Of a stretch of DNA of 64,000 bases, positions 10,564 to 19,452 are shown one piece after another. Each line of letters begins with the position of its first letter. Positions within the stretch are counted from its first letter, which is position 1. The stretch spans positions 19,451 through 83,450 of the forward strand of contig DASZKZ010000021.1 of the NCBI GenBank assembly GCA_035552595.1, given 5' to 3'. This DNA comes from Aeolococcus sp035552595 (GTDB lineage Bacteria; Chloroflexota; Dormibacteria; Aeolococcales; Aeolococcaceae). The notes beneath the pieces are model-generated. The model was given only the letters and a program-made list of their open reading frames with translations, was not told where the DNA came from and made no database searches. Made by a program: the position numbers and the translations under genes.

Positions 10564-12375
10564 CTACCGACCCACCTGCGCCGTGATGCCCTCGACCACC
10601 GTGGCCGCGCTCAGGGGAAATCCACCGTACGACAGAACCGAGCGCAAATTGTCCTTGGCGGCTCCGGTCTCGAGCGTCAGCAGAGAACGCAGCTGGGCGT
10701 CGCGGTTCTGCTCGACCACGAAGATCAGGTCGTGCTCCGCCAGGAATGCGCCGACCGCCTCGACGAAGGGAAACCCCCGGATGCGCATGAGGTCAGCAGC
10801 TGTGCCTCGCTCGTCCAGCGTCTCCAGTGCCTCGCGCACAGCGAGGTCGCAGCTCCCCACGGTGACCACTCCGATTCGCGCGCCAGGGCGTCGTTCCACC
10901 AGAGGTTCGGGTACGTACGTCGCCGCCGCGCCGTGCTTGCGCGCCAATCGATCGAGCACCTCCTGGTACTCATCGGGCGTCTCCGTGTACCTGCCCAGGC
11001 GGTTGTGGCCCGAGCCGCGCGTGGTGAACGCCCCCGCGGCGCTGACGCCGGGGAGGGTTCGGGCAGAGACGAAGTCCGCGTCCTCATCCGAGTAGCGAGC
11101 GAAACGACCGATGCCCTCGAGCTGCTCGGCGGTGAGCACCCGGCCGCGATCGGGCACGTAGTTGTCGTCCCAGCCCAGCCGCGGGACCACCCAGTCGTTC
11201 ATCCCGATGTCGAGATCGCTGAGCATGATCACCGGGGCCTGGAAGCGCTCCGCCAGGTCAAAGCACCGGACCGCGAAATCGAAGCACTCGGCAGGGTTGG
11301 CGGGAAACAGCAGGATGTGCTTGGTGTCCCCGTGCGAGGCATAGGCGCAGCTGAGGATGTCCGACTGCTGGGTGCGCGTGGGCATGCCTGTCGACGGGCC
11401 CACGCGCTGCACATCGATCACCACCGCGGGAATCTCCGCGTAGTACGCCAGGCCAAGCAGCTCGCTCATCAGCGAGATCCCCGGACCTGACGTCGAGGTG
11501 AACGCGCGAGCCCCGGCCCACGAGGCCCCCAGCACCATGCCGATCGCCGCCAGCTCGTCCTCCGCCTGGAGGATCAGAAAGTTGTTCACACCGGTCGCCG
11601 GGTCGTGCCGGTACCTCTTGCAGAATCCCGTGAACGCGTCCATGACACCGGTCGAGGGCGTGATCGGATACCAGGCGGCCACCGTGGCTCCCGCGTACAG
11701 GCAGCCCAAGGCGGTGGCCGTGTTGCCGTCGACGAGGATCTTGTCAGCGGTCCCGTCCATGGTCTCGACCCCGAACGGCAACGGCGCAAAGCTGGCCAGC
11801 GAATAGTCGTACCCGAGCCGGAGCGCCAGCTGATTGGACTGACGCAGCCTGTCCTTGCCCGCGAATCTCTCGGCGAGGAGCTGAGAGACGACCTCGACGT
11901 CGATTCCGAGGAGGGCGACGAGCGCTCCGGCAATGGCGACGTTCTTCATCAGGATGCGTTCACGGGGCTGACGAAAGCTCTCGTTGCACATCTGGGCCAG
12001 CGGGACGCCGAGGAAGGTGACGTCGTCGCGCAGCAGGCCCGGGTCGAGCGGCCACGAGGAGTCGAAGAGGACGTATCCGCCGGAGCGCACCTCCCTGATA
12101 TCGCCGTCGTAGGTGGCGTGGTTCATGGCCACCGTGAGGTCGTAATCGAGGGCGCGTGATGTGTACCCGGTCTTGTTGACACGGATCTCGTACCAGGTGG
12201 GCAGGCCCTGGATGTTCGAAGGGAAGAGATTCTTGCCGGACACAGGAATCCCCATCCGGAACATCGCCTGGGTGAGCAGCCCGTTCACGCTCGAAGAACC
12301 GGTCCCGTTGACGGAGGCCAGCTTGAGCGCGAAATCGTTGACCCGGGCTGTGGCTGGCGCGGTCACGGCACTCAC
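10564..12375 (-). CDS. korA: 2-oxoacid:ferredoxin oxidoreductase, fused gamma-alpha subunit
   Basis: 603 aa. The gamma domain comes first (GTGSSSVNGLLTQAMFRMG and following), then the alpha domain with AAWYPITPST, EDELAAIGMVLGAS and TSTSGPGISLM. This is the gamma-alpha fusion found in mycobacterial-type KorA. It partners with KorB. The start overlaps the preceding reductase gene by 4 nt, so the three genes are one transcription unit. Confidence 0.92.
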   Translation of the reverse strand: MSAVTAPATARVNDFALKLASVNGTGSSSVNGLLTQAMFRMGIPVSGKNLFPSNIQGLPTWYEIRVNKTGYTSRALDYDLTVAMNHATYDGDIREVRSGGYVLFDSSWPLDPGLLRDDVTFLGVPLAQMCNESFRQPRERILMKNVAIAGALVALLGIDVEVVSQLLAERFAGKDRLRQSNQLALRLGYDYSLASFAPLPFGVETMDGTADKILVDGNTATALGCLYAGATVAAWYPITPSTGVMDAFTGFCKRYRHDPATGVNNFLILQAEDELAAIGMVLGASWAGARAFTSTSGPGISLMSELLGLAYYAEIPAVVIDVQRVGPSTGMPTRTQQSDILSCAYASHGDTKHILLFPANPAECFDFAVRCFDLAERFQAPVIMLSDLDIGMNDWVVPRLGWDDNYVPDRGRVLTAEQLEGIGRFARYSDEDADFVSARTLPGVSAAGAFTTRGSGHNRLGRYTETPDEYQEVLDRLARKHGAAATYVPEPLVERRPGARIGVVTVGSCDLAVREALETLDERGTAADLMRIRGFPFVEAVGAFLAEHDLIFVVEQNRDAQLRSLLTLETGAAKDNLRSVLSYGGFPLSAATVVEGITAQVGR

Positions 12376-14162
12376 ACCGTCGCTCCAACCTGGAGCAGCG
12401 GAATCGGGGTGATCGCATAGGGGATGACGATCTCCGACTTCTGCATGTCCCAGGCCGCGGTGGGACAGCGCTCTGCGCAGAGGCCGCAGTGAACGCAGAC
12501 GTCCTCGTCCTTGAGCATCAGCCGGCCGGTCTGGGGAAGCGGATCCGAGACGAACAGGGCCTGGGTCGGGTTGATGGCGGGGGCGGAGAGCCGTGAGCGC
12601 AGCTCCTCCTCGTCACCGTCGGGTGCGATCGTCAGACACTGCACGGGACACACGTCGATGCAGGCATCACACTCGATGCAGAGCGGCGCGTCGAAGGCGG
12701 TCTGGACATCGCAGTTCAGGCAGCGCTGAACCTCGCGCGCGGTCTGCTCCGCCGTGAAACCCAGCTCCACCTCGATGTCGAGCTTCTCGAACCGCCTGGT
12801 CAGCTCGATGTGGGTCATCTTCTGCCGAGAGGCGGGGTTGTAGTCGTTGTGGTAGCTCCATTCCGCCATCCCCATCTTCTGACTGACCAGGTTGAGGCCC
12901 ATCGGGAGCCGCTCGGTGACAGCCAGGCCGCGGCAGTGGTTGTGGATCGAGATGGCGGCCTCGTGGGCGTGGGCGACCGCCCAGATGATGTTCTTCGGCC
13001 CCCAGGCGGCATCCCCGCCGAAGAAGAGACCGCTCAGCGTCGACTGCATGGTGATCCCGTCCACCGCCGGCATCTCCCATTCGTCGAACTCCACGCCCAG
13101 GTCGCGCTCGATCCAGGGGAAGGCATTCTCCTGGCCGATGGCCAGGATGACGTCGTCCGCCGGGAGCACCACCGTGTCGATGACGGTGGATCGGCGCGCC
13201 TCGACGTCCCACGACAGACGCTCGAACTCCATCCCGGTGAGGCGACCGTTCTCGATCACGAAACGCTTGGGGGCGTGGTTCACCAGGATGTCGATCCTCT
13301 CCTCCTCGGCATCGTCCAGCTCCCAGGGGGACGCCTTGAAGAAGCCGCGTGGCCGCCGGGCCACCACCTTGATGTCCCTGCCTCCAAGGCGGCGCGAGGA
13401 ACGGCAGCAGTCCATGGCCGTGTTGCCGACGCCGATGATCAGCACCCGCTCGCCGATGGAGTCGACGTGGCCGAAGGCGATCGATTCCAGCCAGTCGATG
13501 CCGATGTGGATGCGCTCGGTGTCGTGACGCCCGGGAATGTCGAGGTCCTTGCCGCGGGGAGCGCCACTGCCGACGAACACGGCGTCGAAGCCGTCCGCGA
13601 GCAGTGCGCGCAGGGATGCGACGGGTGCCTGGTAGCGGATGTCGACGCCCATGTCGAGGATCGCCGAGACCTCCTCGTCCAGCACCGGCGCGGGCAGGCG
13701 GAACGCCGGGATGTTGGTGCGCATCAGCCCGCCGGGCTCCGCGTGCTGCTCGAAGATGACCACCTCGTAGCCCAGCGGGAGGAGATCGTTGGCCACCGTC
13801 AGCGAGGCCGGTCCGGCACCCACACAGGCGATCCGCTTGCCATTCTTCTCTGCCGGGATGATGGGCATGCGCTCGCTGATGTCGCCGCGGTGGTCCGCGG
13901 CAACCCGCTTGAGGCGGCAGATGGCGACCGGCGTCCCGTCCACGCGCTCGCGCCGGCAGGCCGGCTCGCAGGGCCGGTCGCAGGTGCGCCCCAGGATGGC
14001 CGGGAACACGTTGGACTCCCGGTTGACCATGTAGGCATCGGTGAACCGGCCCTGGGCGATCAGGCGAATGTACTCGGGGACGTTGGTATGGGCCGGGCAC
14101 GCCCACTGACAGTCGACGACCTTGTGGTAGTAGGCGGGGTCGCGCACATCGGTGGGCTTCAC
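12372..14162 (-). CDS. GltD/NfnB-like FAD oxidoreductase with two C-terminal [4Fe-4S] clusters
   Basis: 596 aa. N-terminal cysteines (CQWACPAHTNVPEYI, CDRPCEPACRR) match the GltD [4Fe-4S] domain. Two dinucleotide-binding folds follow: CVGAGPASLTVA for FAD and IIGVGNTAMDCCRSSRR for NAD(P)H. The C-terminus adds a bis-[4Fe-4S] ferredoxin domain (CIECDACIDVCPVQCL and CVHCGLCAERCP). It is the first gene of the korAB operon, so the natural inference is ferredoxin:NAD(P) electron transfer serving KorAB. Glutamate synthase itself is unlikely, as no GltB is adjacent. The GTG start at 14162 has a CATACT hexamer 11 nt upstream. Confidence 0.85.
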   Translation of the reverse strand: MKPTDVRDPAYYHKVVDCQWACPAHTNVPEYIRLIAQGRFTDAYMVNRESNVFPAILGRTCDRPCEPACRRERVDGTPVAICRLKRVAADHRGDISERMPIIPAEKNGKRIACVGAGPASLTVANDLLPLGYEVVIFEQHAEPGGLMRTNIPAFRLPAPVLDEEVSAILDMGVDIRYQAPVASLRALLADGFDAVFVGSGAPRGKDLDIPGRHDTERIHIGIDWLESIAFGHVDSIGERVLIIGVGNTAMDCCRSSRRLGGRDIKVVARRPRGFFKASPWELDDAEEERIDILVNHAPKRFVIENGRLTGMEFERLSWDVEARRSTVIDTVVLPADDVILAIGQENAFPWIERDLGVEFDEWEMPAVDGITMQSTLSGLFFGGDAAWGPKNIIWAVAHAHEAAISIHNHCRGLAVTERLPMGLNLVSQKMGMAEWSYHNDYNPASRQKMTHIELTRRFEKLDIEVELGFTAEQTAREVQRCLNCDVQTAFDAPLCIECDACIDVCPVQCLTIAPDGDEEELRSRLSAPAINPTQALFVSDPLPQTGRLMLKDEDVCVHCGLCAERCPTAAWDMQKSEIVIPYAITPIPLLQVGATV

Positions 14163-14232
14163 TGCAGCTGACCAGTATGAGTAGGCAGCGGTTGTGGGCG
14201 CCCCGCGGACGGTGTCCCCGGGGTCATCGCCA

Positions 14233-15645
14233 TCAGCCCGACACCAGCGTCCTCACCGCCGCCACGATCTCGCTGAGGCCTTGCTTGGCGTCGGCGAAGA
14301 ACATGCTCGTCTTGGGGTCGGTGTACAGCTCGTTGTCGATGCCGGCGTAGCCGTGACCCATGGACCGCTTGATGACGATGATGTTCCTGGCCCGGTCCAC
14401 GTCGAGGATGGGCATGCCCGACAGGGGGGTGTTGGGGCGGCGGGCCGCAGGGTTGGTCACGTCGTTGGCCCCGACCACGAGCACCACGTCGGTGGTGGGG
14501 AACTGCGGGTTGACCTCGTCCATCTCCTTCAGCGAGGTGTAGGGCACGTTGGCCTCGGCCAGGAGCACGTTCATGTGGCCCGGCATCCGGCCGGCCACGG
14601 GATGGATGGCGAATGAGACGCTGGCCCCGCGGGATTCGAGCAGGTCGGCCAGCTGGCGGACCTCGTGCTGGGCCTGCGCGGCGGCAAGGCCGTAGCCGGG
14701 GACGATGATCACCTTGTTGGCGTAGGCGAGCTGGATGGCGGCGTCCGCGGCGGAGAGCCGGCGGATGTCGCCGCCGCTCCCCACGCCCGCGGTGAGCGTG
14801 GTGTCGCCGGTCCCGAAGCCGCCCACCACGATGCTGAGGATGGAGCGGTTCATGGCGTCGGCCATGAGCTTGGTCAGGATGCCGCCGGACGCGCCCACCA
14901 GGGCTCCGGCGATGATCAGGGCGGAGCTGTCGATCACGAAGCCGGCCATGGCCACGGCGATTCCCGTGAAGGCGTTGAGGAGGGAGATCACCACGGGCAT
15001 GTCCGCCCCGCCGATGGGCATGACCATGGTGACGCCGAAGCCCAGCGCGGCAGCCACGACGAGGCTGAGCACGGCGATGCTGTCGGCACCGGTGAGCAGA
15101 TAGGCGCTGCCGCCCACCGCCACGGCCGCCAGCACGCCGGTGAGGACGCGCGCGCCGGGGAAGATCACCGGCTCTCCACTGACCCAGCCCTGGAGCTTGC
15201 CCGCGGCCACCAGCGACCCGGAGAAGGTCACGGCCCCGATGATCACGTCGAGGGCTGTCGCCACGGTGCTGCGCGTGGACCCCGCGGAGGCGGCGAGGCG
15301 GACGAAGTCGGCGAGGGCGATCAGCGCCGCGGCGCCGCCGCCCACAGCGTTGAACAGGCTCACCAGCTGGGGGATCGCGGTCATCCTGACCCGGCGCGCC
15401 GTGGGCAGGCCCGCGGCCGCGCCGATGGCCGCGCCGGCGCCCAGGACGGCCCAGCCGGTGGCGGTGATGCTGCCGTCGTTGACCACCTTGGCGAGGGTGG
15501 CGGCGACGGCGAGGATCATGCCCGCCGACGACAGCCGGTTGCCGTTCCTGCCGGTGGCGGGGGAGTTCATGAGATGCAGCCCGACCACGAAGGCGACGGC
15601 GGCCAGCAGGTAGGCCAGCGCCACCACCGTGTTGACGGTGCTCAC
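14233..15645 (-). CDS. pntB: Proton-translocating NAD(P) transhydrogenase, beta subunit
   Basis: 470 aa. About nine hydrophobic helices cover the first 280 residues. The soluble NADP-binding dIII domain follows, with VPGYGLAAAQAQHEV, GRMPGHMNVLLAEA and GANDVTNPAA. With PntA it couples hydride transfer between NADH and NADP+ to proton movement. The GTG at 15645 follows a good AAAGGAGA ribosome binding site and begins MSTVNTVVALAYLL. The open frame upstream belongs to the pntAB region. It ends the three-gene pnt operon; the korA/B operon starts about 70 nt downstream on the same strand. Confidence 0.92.
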   Translation of the reverse strand: MSTVNTVVALAYLLAAVAFVVGLHLMNSPATGRNGNRLSSAGMILAVAATLAKVVNDGSITATGWAVLGAGAAIGAAAGLPTARRVRMTAIPQLVSLFNAVGGGAAALIALADFVRLAASAGSTRSTVATALDVIIGAVTFSGSLVAAGKLQGWVSGEPVIFPGARVLTGVLAAVAVGGSAYLLTGADSIAVLSLVVAAALGFGVTMVMPIGGADMPVVISLLNAFTGIAVAMAGFVIDSSALIIAGALVGASGGILTKLMADAMNRSILSIVVGGFGTGDTTLTAGVGSGGDIRRLSAADAAIQLAYANKVIIVPGYGLAAAQAQHEVRQLADLLESRGASVSFAIHPVAGRMPGHMNVLLAEANVPYTSLKEMDEVNPQFPTTDVVLVVGANDVTNPAARRPNTPLSGMPILDVDRARNIIVIKRSMGHGYAGIDNELYTDPKTSMFFADAKQGLSEIVAAVRTLVSG

Positions 15646-15650
15646 CGCTC

Positions 15651-15974
15651 TCAGCTCTCCTTTCCGGGGTCGTCGCCCCGGGCGGGCGGTGCCGGCCGCT
15701 TGTGGAACATCTGCAGCATCCGGTCGGTGACCACGTACCCGCCGATCACGTTCATGGCAGCGAAGCCGGCGGCGACGAACGAGAGCACGTAGCCGGCCGC
15801 GTTGTTGGCCTGCGCGGCGGTGACCATGACGCCGACAAAGACGATCCCGTGAATCGCGTTGGACGCGGACATCAGCGGGGTGTGCAGCATGGAGGGCACC
15901 TTGCTGATGACCTCGAAACCCACCAGCAGGGCCAGCACGAAGATGCTGATCTCGGAGAGCAGGCCAGCGCTCAA
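15651..15974 (-). CDS. pntAB: NAD(P) transhydrogenase alpha subunit, membrane part
   Basis: 107 aa with three transmembrane helices (ISIFVLALLVGFEVISKVP, IHGIVFVGVMVTAA, YVLSFVAAGFAAMNVIGGYVV), ending in the GGYVVTDRML segment typical of PntAB. The membrane and soluble parts of the alpha subunit are on separate genes, the three-subunit arrangement seen in Rhodospirillum and many actinobacteria. It overlaps pntAA by 4 nt; pntB begins 5 nt downstream. Confidence 0.9.
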   Translation of the reverse strand: MSAGLLSEISIFVLALLVGFEVISKVPSMLHTPLMSASNAIHGIVFVGVMVTAAQANNAAGYVLSFVAAGFAAMNVIGGYVVTDRMLQMFHKRPAPPARGDDPGKES

Positions 15975-17170
15975 GGATTGCCTCCCGGGGCTCCGGGCGA
16001 GCTGGGGGCATCGAGGAGCCTGAGGACGGCGGGGTGGATCACCTGACCTCCGTGGGTGACCACGATGCCGGCCTGGATCTCGTCCTCGGGGTCGATGACC
16101 AGGGCGCCGTCGTGGACCAGATCCAGCAGCAGGGCTGTGATGTTGTGCGAGAAGGCCGCGGAGGCGGCGGTGGGCAGCTGCGCGGCCAGGTTGCCGGCTC
16201 CGATGATCGTCACCGCGTTGCCGGTCAGGATCGTCTGGTCGGGGACCGATCCCTCGACGTTGCCGCCGAGGGCGCTGGCACCCAGGTCGACGACGACCGA
16301 GCCGGCCCGCATCCGCGCGACCGCCTCGGCGGTGACCAGCCGGGGCGGCCGCCGCCCGGGGACCTGCGCGGTGGTGATGACCACGTCGAAGCGGGCCAGG
16401 TGGGCGTCGAGCTCCTCCCGCTGCGCGGCCTGCTCGCTCTCGGTGAGCGCCCGGGCGTAGCCTCCCTCTCCCGGGGCGGGTCCGACCGATTGGAGCTGGA
16501 GGATCCGGGCGCCGACCGACTCGATCTCGCCTCGCGTCTGGGGTCTGACGTCGTAGCCGGTCACCACCGCGCCCAACCGGTTGGCCGTTCCCATGGCCTG
16601 AAGGCCGGCGACGCCGGCTCCGAGGACGAGGACGTCGGCGGGCTTGGCGGTACCCGCTGCGGTGATCATCAGTGGGAAGTAACGCCCGAAGGCGTCGGCG
16701 GCGACCAGGGCCGCCTTGTACCCGGCCACGTTGGCCTGCGAGGTGAGGACGTCCATGGTCTGGGCCCGGGCCACGGTGCGGGGCATGCCGTCGAGGCTGA
16801 TCGCGGTCACGCCCCGCTCGGCGAGCTGCCGGGCCAGCTGGGGGGCGACCAGCGGCCTCAGCATCCCGATGACCGTCTGGCCGGGCCGCAGCCGGTCGAC
16901 CTGCGCAGGCGACAGGGTGCCGACGGTCACGACCAGGTCCGCGGCCGTCACCTCGGCACCGCTGACGATGGACGCGCCGGCCTCGACATAGACGTCGTCG
17001 CTGAACCGAGCCTCCGTGCCGGCGCCCGCTTCGACGAGCACGTCAAGCCCAGCGGCCTCCAACCGGCCGACGGCATCGGGTGCCAGAGCCACCCGCCGTT
17101 CCCCGGGCGCCGTCTCCTTGATGGCCACCACCGCCAGGCGCCTGGTGGGCCCCGATGTCGCCGCTCGCAT
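15971..17170 (-). CDS. pntAA: NAD(P) transhydrogenase alpha subunit, soluble NAD-binding part
   Basis: 399 aa from ATG 17170 (MRAATSGPTRRLAVVAIKE). Alanine dehydrogenase/PNT fold with KETAPGERRVAL, the VLGAGVAGLQAMGTANRLGA nucleotide-binding loop and YDVRPQTRGEIESVGA. It forms the dI NAD(H)-binding domain. The open frame runs upstream to 17380 but that part lies inside the RNase P RNA gene, so it is not coding. First gene of the pnt operon; a stable hairpin (17198-17226) lies just upstream. Confidence 0.9.
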   Translation of the reverse strand: MRAATSGPTRRLAVVAIKETAPGERRVALAPDAVGRLEAAGLDVLVEAGAGTEARFSDDVYVEAGASIVSGAEVTAADLVVTVGTLSPAQVDRLRPGQTVIGMLRPLVAPQLARQLAERGVTAISLDGMPRTVARAQTMDVLTSQANVAGYKAALVAADAFGRYFPLMITAAGTAKPADVLVLGAGVAGLQAMGTANRLGAVVTGYDVRPQTRGEIESVGARILQLQSVGPAPGEGGYARALTESEQAAQREELDAHLARFDVVITTAQVPGRRPPRLVTAEAVARMRAGSVVVDLGASALGGNVEGSVPDQTILTGNAVTIIGAGNLAAQLPTAASAAFSHNITALLLDLVHDGALVIDPEDEIQAGIVVTHGGQVIHPAVLRLLDAPSSPGAPGGNP

Positions 17171-17197
17171 CTGGCTCACGAGCAAGGGACACTGCCA

Positions 17198-17226
17198 CAC
17201 CTCCCATGGCTGCCGTATGGGAGGTG
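17198..17226 (-). terminator. Stem-loop between rnpB and pntAA
   Basis: A perfect 10-bp stem (CACCTCCCAT / ATGGGAGGTG) with a 9-nt loop lies 15 nt beyond the 3' end of RNase P RNA and 28 nt before the pntAA ATG. It has no run of T after it, so it is not a classical intrinsic terminator. It may act as an rnpB 3' end or as a control element for pntAA. Confidence 0.45.
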
Positions 17227-17240
17227 CGGGTGGGGAGCGT

Positions 17241-17641
17241 GCAAGCCGGCCTGTAAGCCGGGTTCTGTCCCCGCCGCTCCGTTCACGGCCCCGAGGGGCC
17301 GCCGCTCCCCGGCGGCGGGGGACGGCCATCCATCTGCGACGCCGGTTGCCCGGCGTCTCTAGCGGCCCGACCCGGGACACGGGGCGAGCAGCCCCTGAAC
17401 GGCGAACCGTCCGTCCCTGTTCGGCCTTGCTCCGGGCGGGGTTTACCTGGCCGGCCGGTCACCCGGCCGCCGGTGGGCTCTTACCCCACCATTTCACCGT
17501 TGCCGCGGCACCGCCGCGGCTGTGTCATTTCTGTGGCACTCTCCTTCGGGTCGCCCCGACTGGGCGTTACCCAGCGCCCTGCTCTGTGGAGCCCGGACTT
17601 TCCTCGGACGACGAGCGTCCGCGGCCGTCCGGCCGGCTTGC
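17241..17641 (-). ncRNA. rnpB: RNase P RNA (bacterial type A-like)
   Basis: The minus strand contains the conserved RNase P core in order: GAGGAAAGTCCGGGCTCC, then ACAGAGCAGGG, TAACGCCCAG, AGTGCCACAGAAA, GGTGGGGTAAGAGCCCACCG, CCAGGTAAACCCC, GGAGCAAGGCC, AGATGGATGGCCG and ACAGAACCCGGCTTACAGG. The ends GCAAGCCGGCC and GGCCGGCTTGC pair as helix P1 and set the borders, giving about 401 nt. It is the catalytic RNA that matures tRNA 5' ends. Several open frames cross this region on both strands and are spurious. Confidence 0.95.
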
Positions 17642-17647
17642 TCGACG

Positions 17648-17653
17648 ATTCTA
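17648..17653 (-). promoter_or_regulatory. -10 element of rnpB (TAGAAT)
   Basis: TAGAAT on the minus strand ends 6 nt before the first base of the P1 helix of RNase P RNA, the right distance for initiation at the mature 5' end. I see no convincing -35 hexamer. Confidence 0.55.
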
Positions 17654-17755
17654 CCGCCGCTCCGAGGCGGCCGCGGGGCCGAGATCTTCGCGTGCTGACG
17701 GCAGGTGCGAGAGGCGGGTGCGACGCCAAAGTGGGGAACGGCACATATGTTCGCA

Positions 17756-17784
17756 TTGACGCGTTGAGTTGGGACTGCTACCGT
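17756..17784 (+). promoter_or_regulatory. Promoter of the dcw cluster (TTGACG-N17-TACCGT)
   Basis: The -35 TTGACG (17756-17761) and -10 TACCGT (17779-17784, extended to TGCTACCGT) are separated by 17 nt. This is the best sigma-70-type promoter in the window. Initiation near 17791 would place the mraZ operator just downstream of the start and give a 5' leader of about 80 nt. Confidence 0.75.
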
Positions 17785-17796
17785 TCGGCCCAGTCG

Positions 17797-17826
17797 GTGG
17801 GGCAGAGTGGTGAAAAGTGGGGCAGA
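17797..17826 (+). promoter_or_regulatory. MraZ operator: three 10-bp direct repeats
   Basis: Three consecutive 10-mers, GTGGGGCAGA, GTGGTGAAAA and GTGGGGCAGA, follow with no gap, placing TGGGG/TGGTG cores exactly one period of 10 apart. MraZ is known in E. coli and other bacteria to bind tandem TGGGN repeats separated by 5 nt in front of its own gene. The position just downstream of the promoter fits autorepression of the whole dcw cluster. Confidence 0.8.
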
Positions 17827-17873
17827 GACTTGTGGACTGGCGGTGGCAGCGACCCAGCAGGGCAACCTGACCT

Positions 17874-18326
17874 GTGTTCTACGGGACATTCCGCCATGCC
17901 GTCGACTCCAAGGGGAGGGTTGCCCTTCCCGCCCAGTTCCGCCGCGACCTCGGAGGGGCGGTCATCGCACCGGGTGCGGAGAACCGCCTCGTGATCAGGC
18001 CCACCTCCGAATGGGAGGCCTACGAGCAGCACTTCCGCCTCACCGCGGCGAGCTCGGCAGAGGAGCGCCTCTACATGCGTCATCTCTACGCAGGCGCCCG
18101 TGAGGTCGAGGTCGACGGCCAGGGCAGGCTCCTGCTCACTCCCGAGCATCGTGGGTTTGCTCGAATCGAGGATCGGGCGGTCTTCATCGGCGTCTCCAAC
18201 GTCGTCGAGGTGGTCGGCGAGCGGGTGTGGGACGCGGAGAGCCACGGGCTCGACCCCGACACCTTCACCCAGCTCGGCGATCGTGTCGGCCGCTCCGGCT
18301 CTCCCGGCGCGGGCGAGCGGGCGTGA
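17874..18326 (+). CDS. mraZ: Transcriptional regulator MraZ
   Basis: 150 aa. Two SpoVT/AbrB-like halves each carry the DXXXR signature: VDSKGRVALPAQFR near the start and VDGQGRLLLTPEHR in the second half. It is a DNA-binding regulator and first gene of the dcw cluster, with its operator at 17797-17826. The GTG start gives MFYGTFRHAVDSKGR, the usual N-terminus. rsmH follows after 39 nt. Confidence 0.95.
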   Translation: MFYGTFRHAVDSKGRVALPAQFRRDLGGAVIAPGAENRLVIRPTSEWEAYEQHFRLTAASSAEERLYMRHLYAGAREVEVDGQGRLLLTPEHRGFARIEDRAVFIGVSNVVEVVGERVWDAESHGLDPDTFTQLGDRVGRSGSPGAGERA

Positions 18327-18365
18327 CCGCACCGGCTTCCCCAAGAGCACATCAAAAGGGCTTCC

Positions 18366-19376
18366 ATGTCGATCGTGGACGGCATGGACGACGACAGCAT
18401 CGCCACGCCCGGTGGCCCAGCGCCTAGCGCGGCTGGACACCGGCCGGTCCTTCTACATCCGCTAATACAGAGCCTGCAGCCCCGTCCGGGACAGACGTTC
18501 ATCGACGGCACCCTCGGTGCCGGCGGCTACGTCACGGCGTTCCTCGAACGCATCAGCCCCGGCGGGCGCATCCTTGCCATCGACCGCGATCCGGCGGCGG
18601 TGGCGATCGCCCGGCGGCGTTTCGCGAGCGACAGCGGCGTCATCGTCGAGCGCGGAGATTTCGCCGAGCTGGAGTCCATCGCCGCCAGACATGGCATGGC
18701 CATCGGCTCCGTCGATGGGGTCACCCTCGACCTCGGCATCTCGTCGGTGCAGCTCGACGACCCCGGCCGCGGATTCAGCTTCCGCTTCGAGGGTCCGCTG
18801 GACATGCGCATCGACCCCAGCCAGGGGCGCTCCGCGTCCGACATCGTCAACCAATGGTCGGAGGCGGATCTGACCGCGCTGATCCGCACCTACGGAGACG
18901 AGCGCTTCGCGCGCAGCATCGCCACCGCAGTGGTGCGGCGCCGAGCCGACCAGCCGATCACCACCACCACGCAGCTCCGCGAACTCGTGGAGCGGAGCAT
19001 CCCGCGACGCTTCTGGCCGAAGCGCATCCACCCCGCGACCCGCACCTTCCAAGCGCTGCGCATCGAGGTGAACCACGAGCTGGAGAGCCTCAACTCGGGA
19101 CTGCAGGCCGCAATTCGCATCCTCCGGCCCGGTGGGCGTCTTGGGGTCGTCTCTTTCCACTCTCTCGAGGACACCATTGTCAAGAACGCACTCCACGTCT
19201 CAGCACAGAACTGTCTATGTCCGCCCCAACAGACCCACTGCACCTGCGCTCACCGGGCCTCTCTTCTTCTCCTCAGCCGCAAGGCGATCAAGCCCGACGC
19301 CGCTGAGCTCGCGACCAACCCGCGAGCCCGCTCCGCCCGGCTCCGCGTCGCCGAGAAGCTCGACGACGAGCGCTAG
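18366..19376 (+). CDS. rsmH: 16S rRNA (cytosine1402-N4)-methyltransferase
   Basis: 336 aa. SAM-binding segment IDGTLGAGGYVTAFLE, the MraW motif DLGISSVQLDDPGRGFSF, then MRIDPSQG, and the C-terminal RVVSFHSLEDTIVK-type segment (GVVSFHSLEDTIVKN). RsmH methylates C1402 of 16S rRNA. It has an N-terminal extension of about 30 residues before HRPVLLHPLI. Second gene of the cluster. A purine run (AAAAGGG) lies ahead of the ATG; an internal ATG at 18390 is an alternative start. Confidence 0.95.
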   Translation: MSIVDGMDDDSIATPGGPAPSAAGHRPVLLHPLIQSLQPRPGQTFIDGTLGAGGYVTAFLERISPGGRILAIDRDPAAVAIARRRFASDSGVIVERGDFAELESIAARHGMAIGSVDGVTLDLGISSVQLDDPGRGFSFRFEGPLDMRIDPSQGRSASDIVNQWSEADLTALIRTYGDERFARSIATAVVRRRADQPITTTTQLRELVERSIPRRFWPKRIHPATRTFQALRIEVNHELESLNSGLQAAIRILRPGGRLGVVSFHSLEDTIVKNALHVSAQNCLCPPQQTHCTCAHRASLLLLSRKAIKPDAAELATNPRARSARLRVAEKLDDER

Positions 19377-19452
19377 CCGCGCCCGCCGTCGGATCCCGAT
19401 CCCGTCGCGTCCGTCTCACCATTCCGTCCCTGCCCACACGGAGATCCGGGCT

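Noticed and set aside
17016..17994. Several open frames on both strands over 17.2-17.9 kb
   Set aside because: They cross the RNase P RNA gene and the mraZ promoter, and their translations show no protein features.
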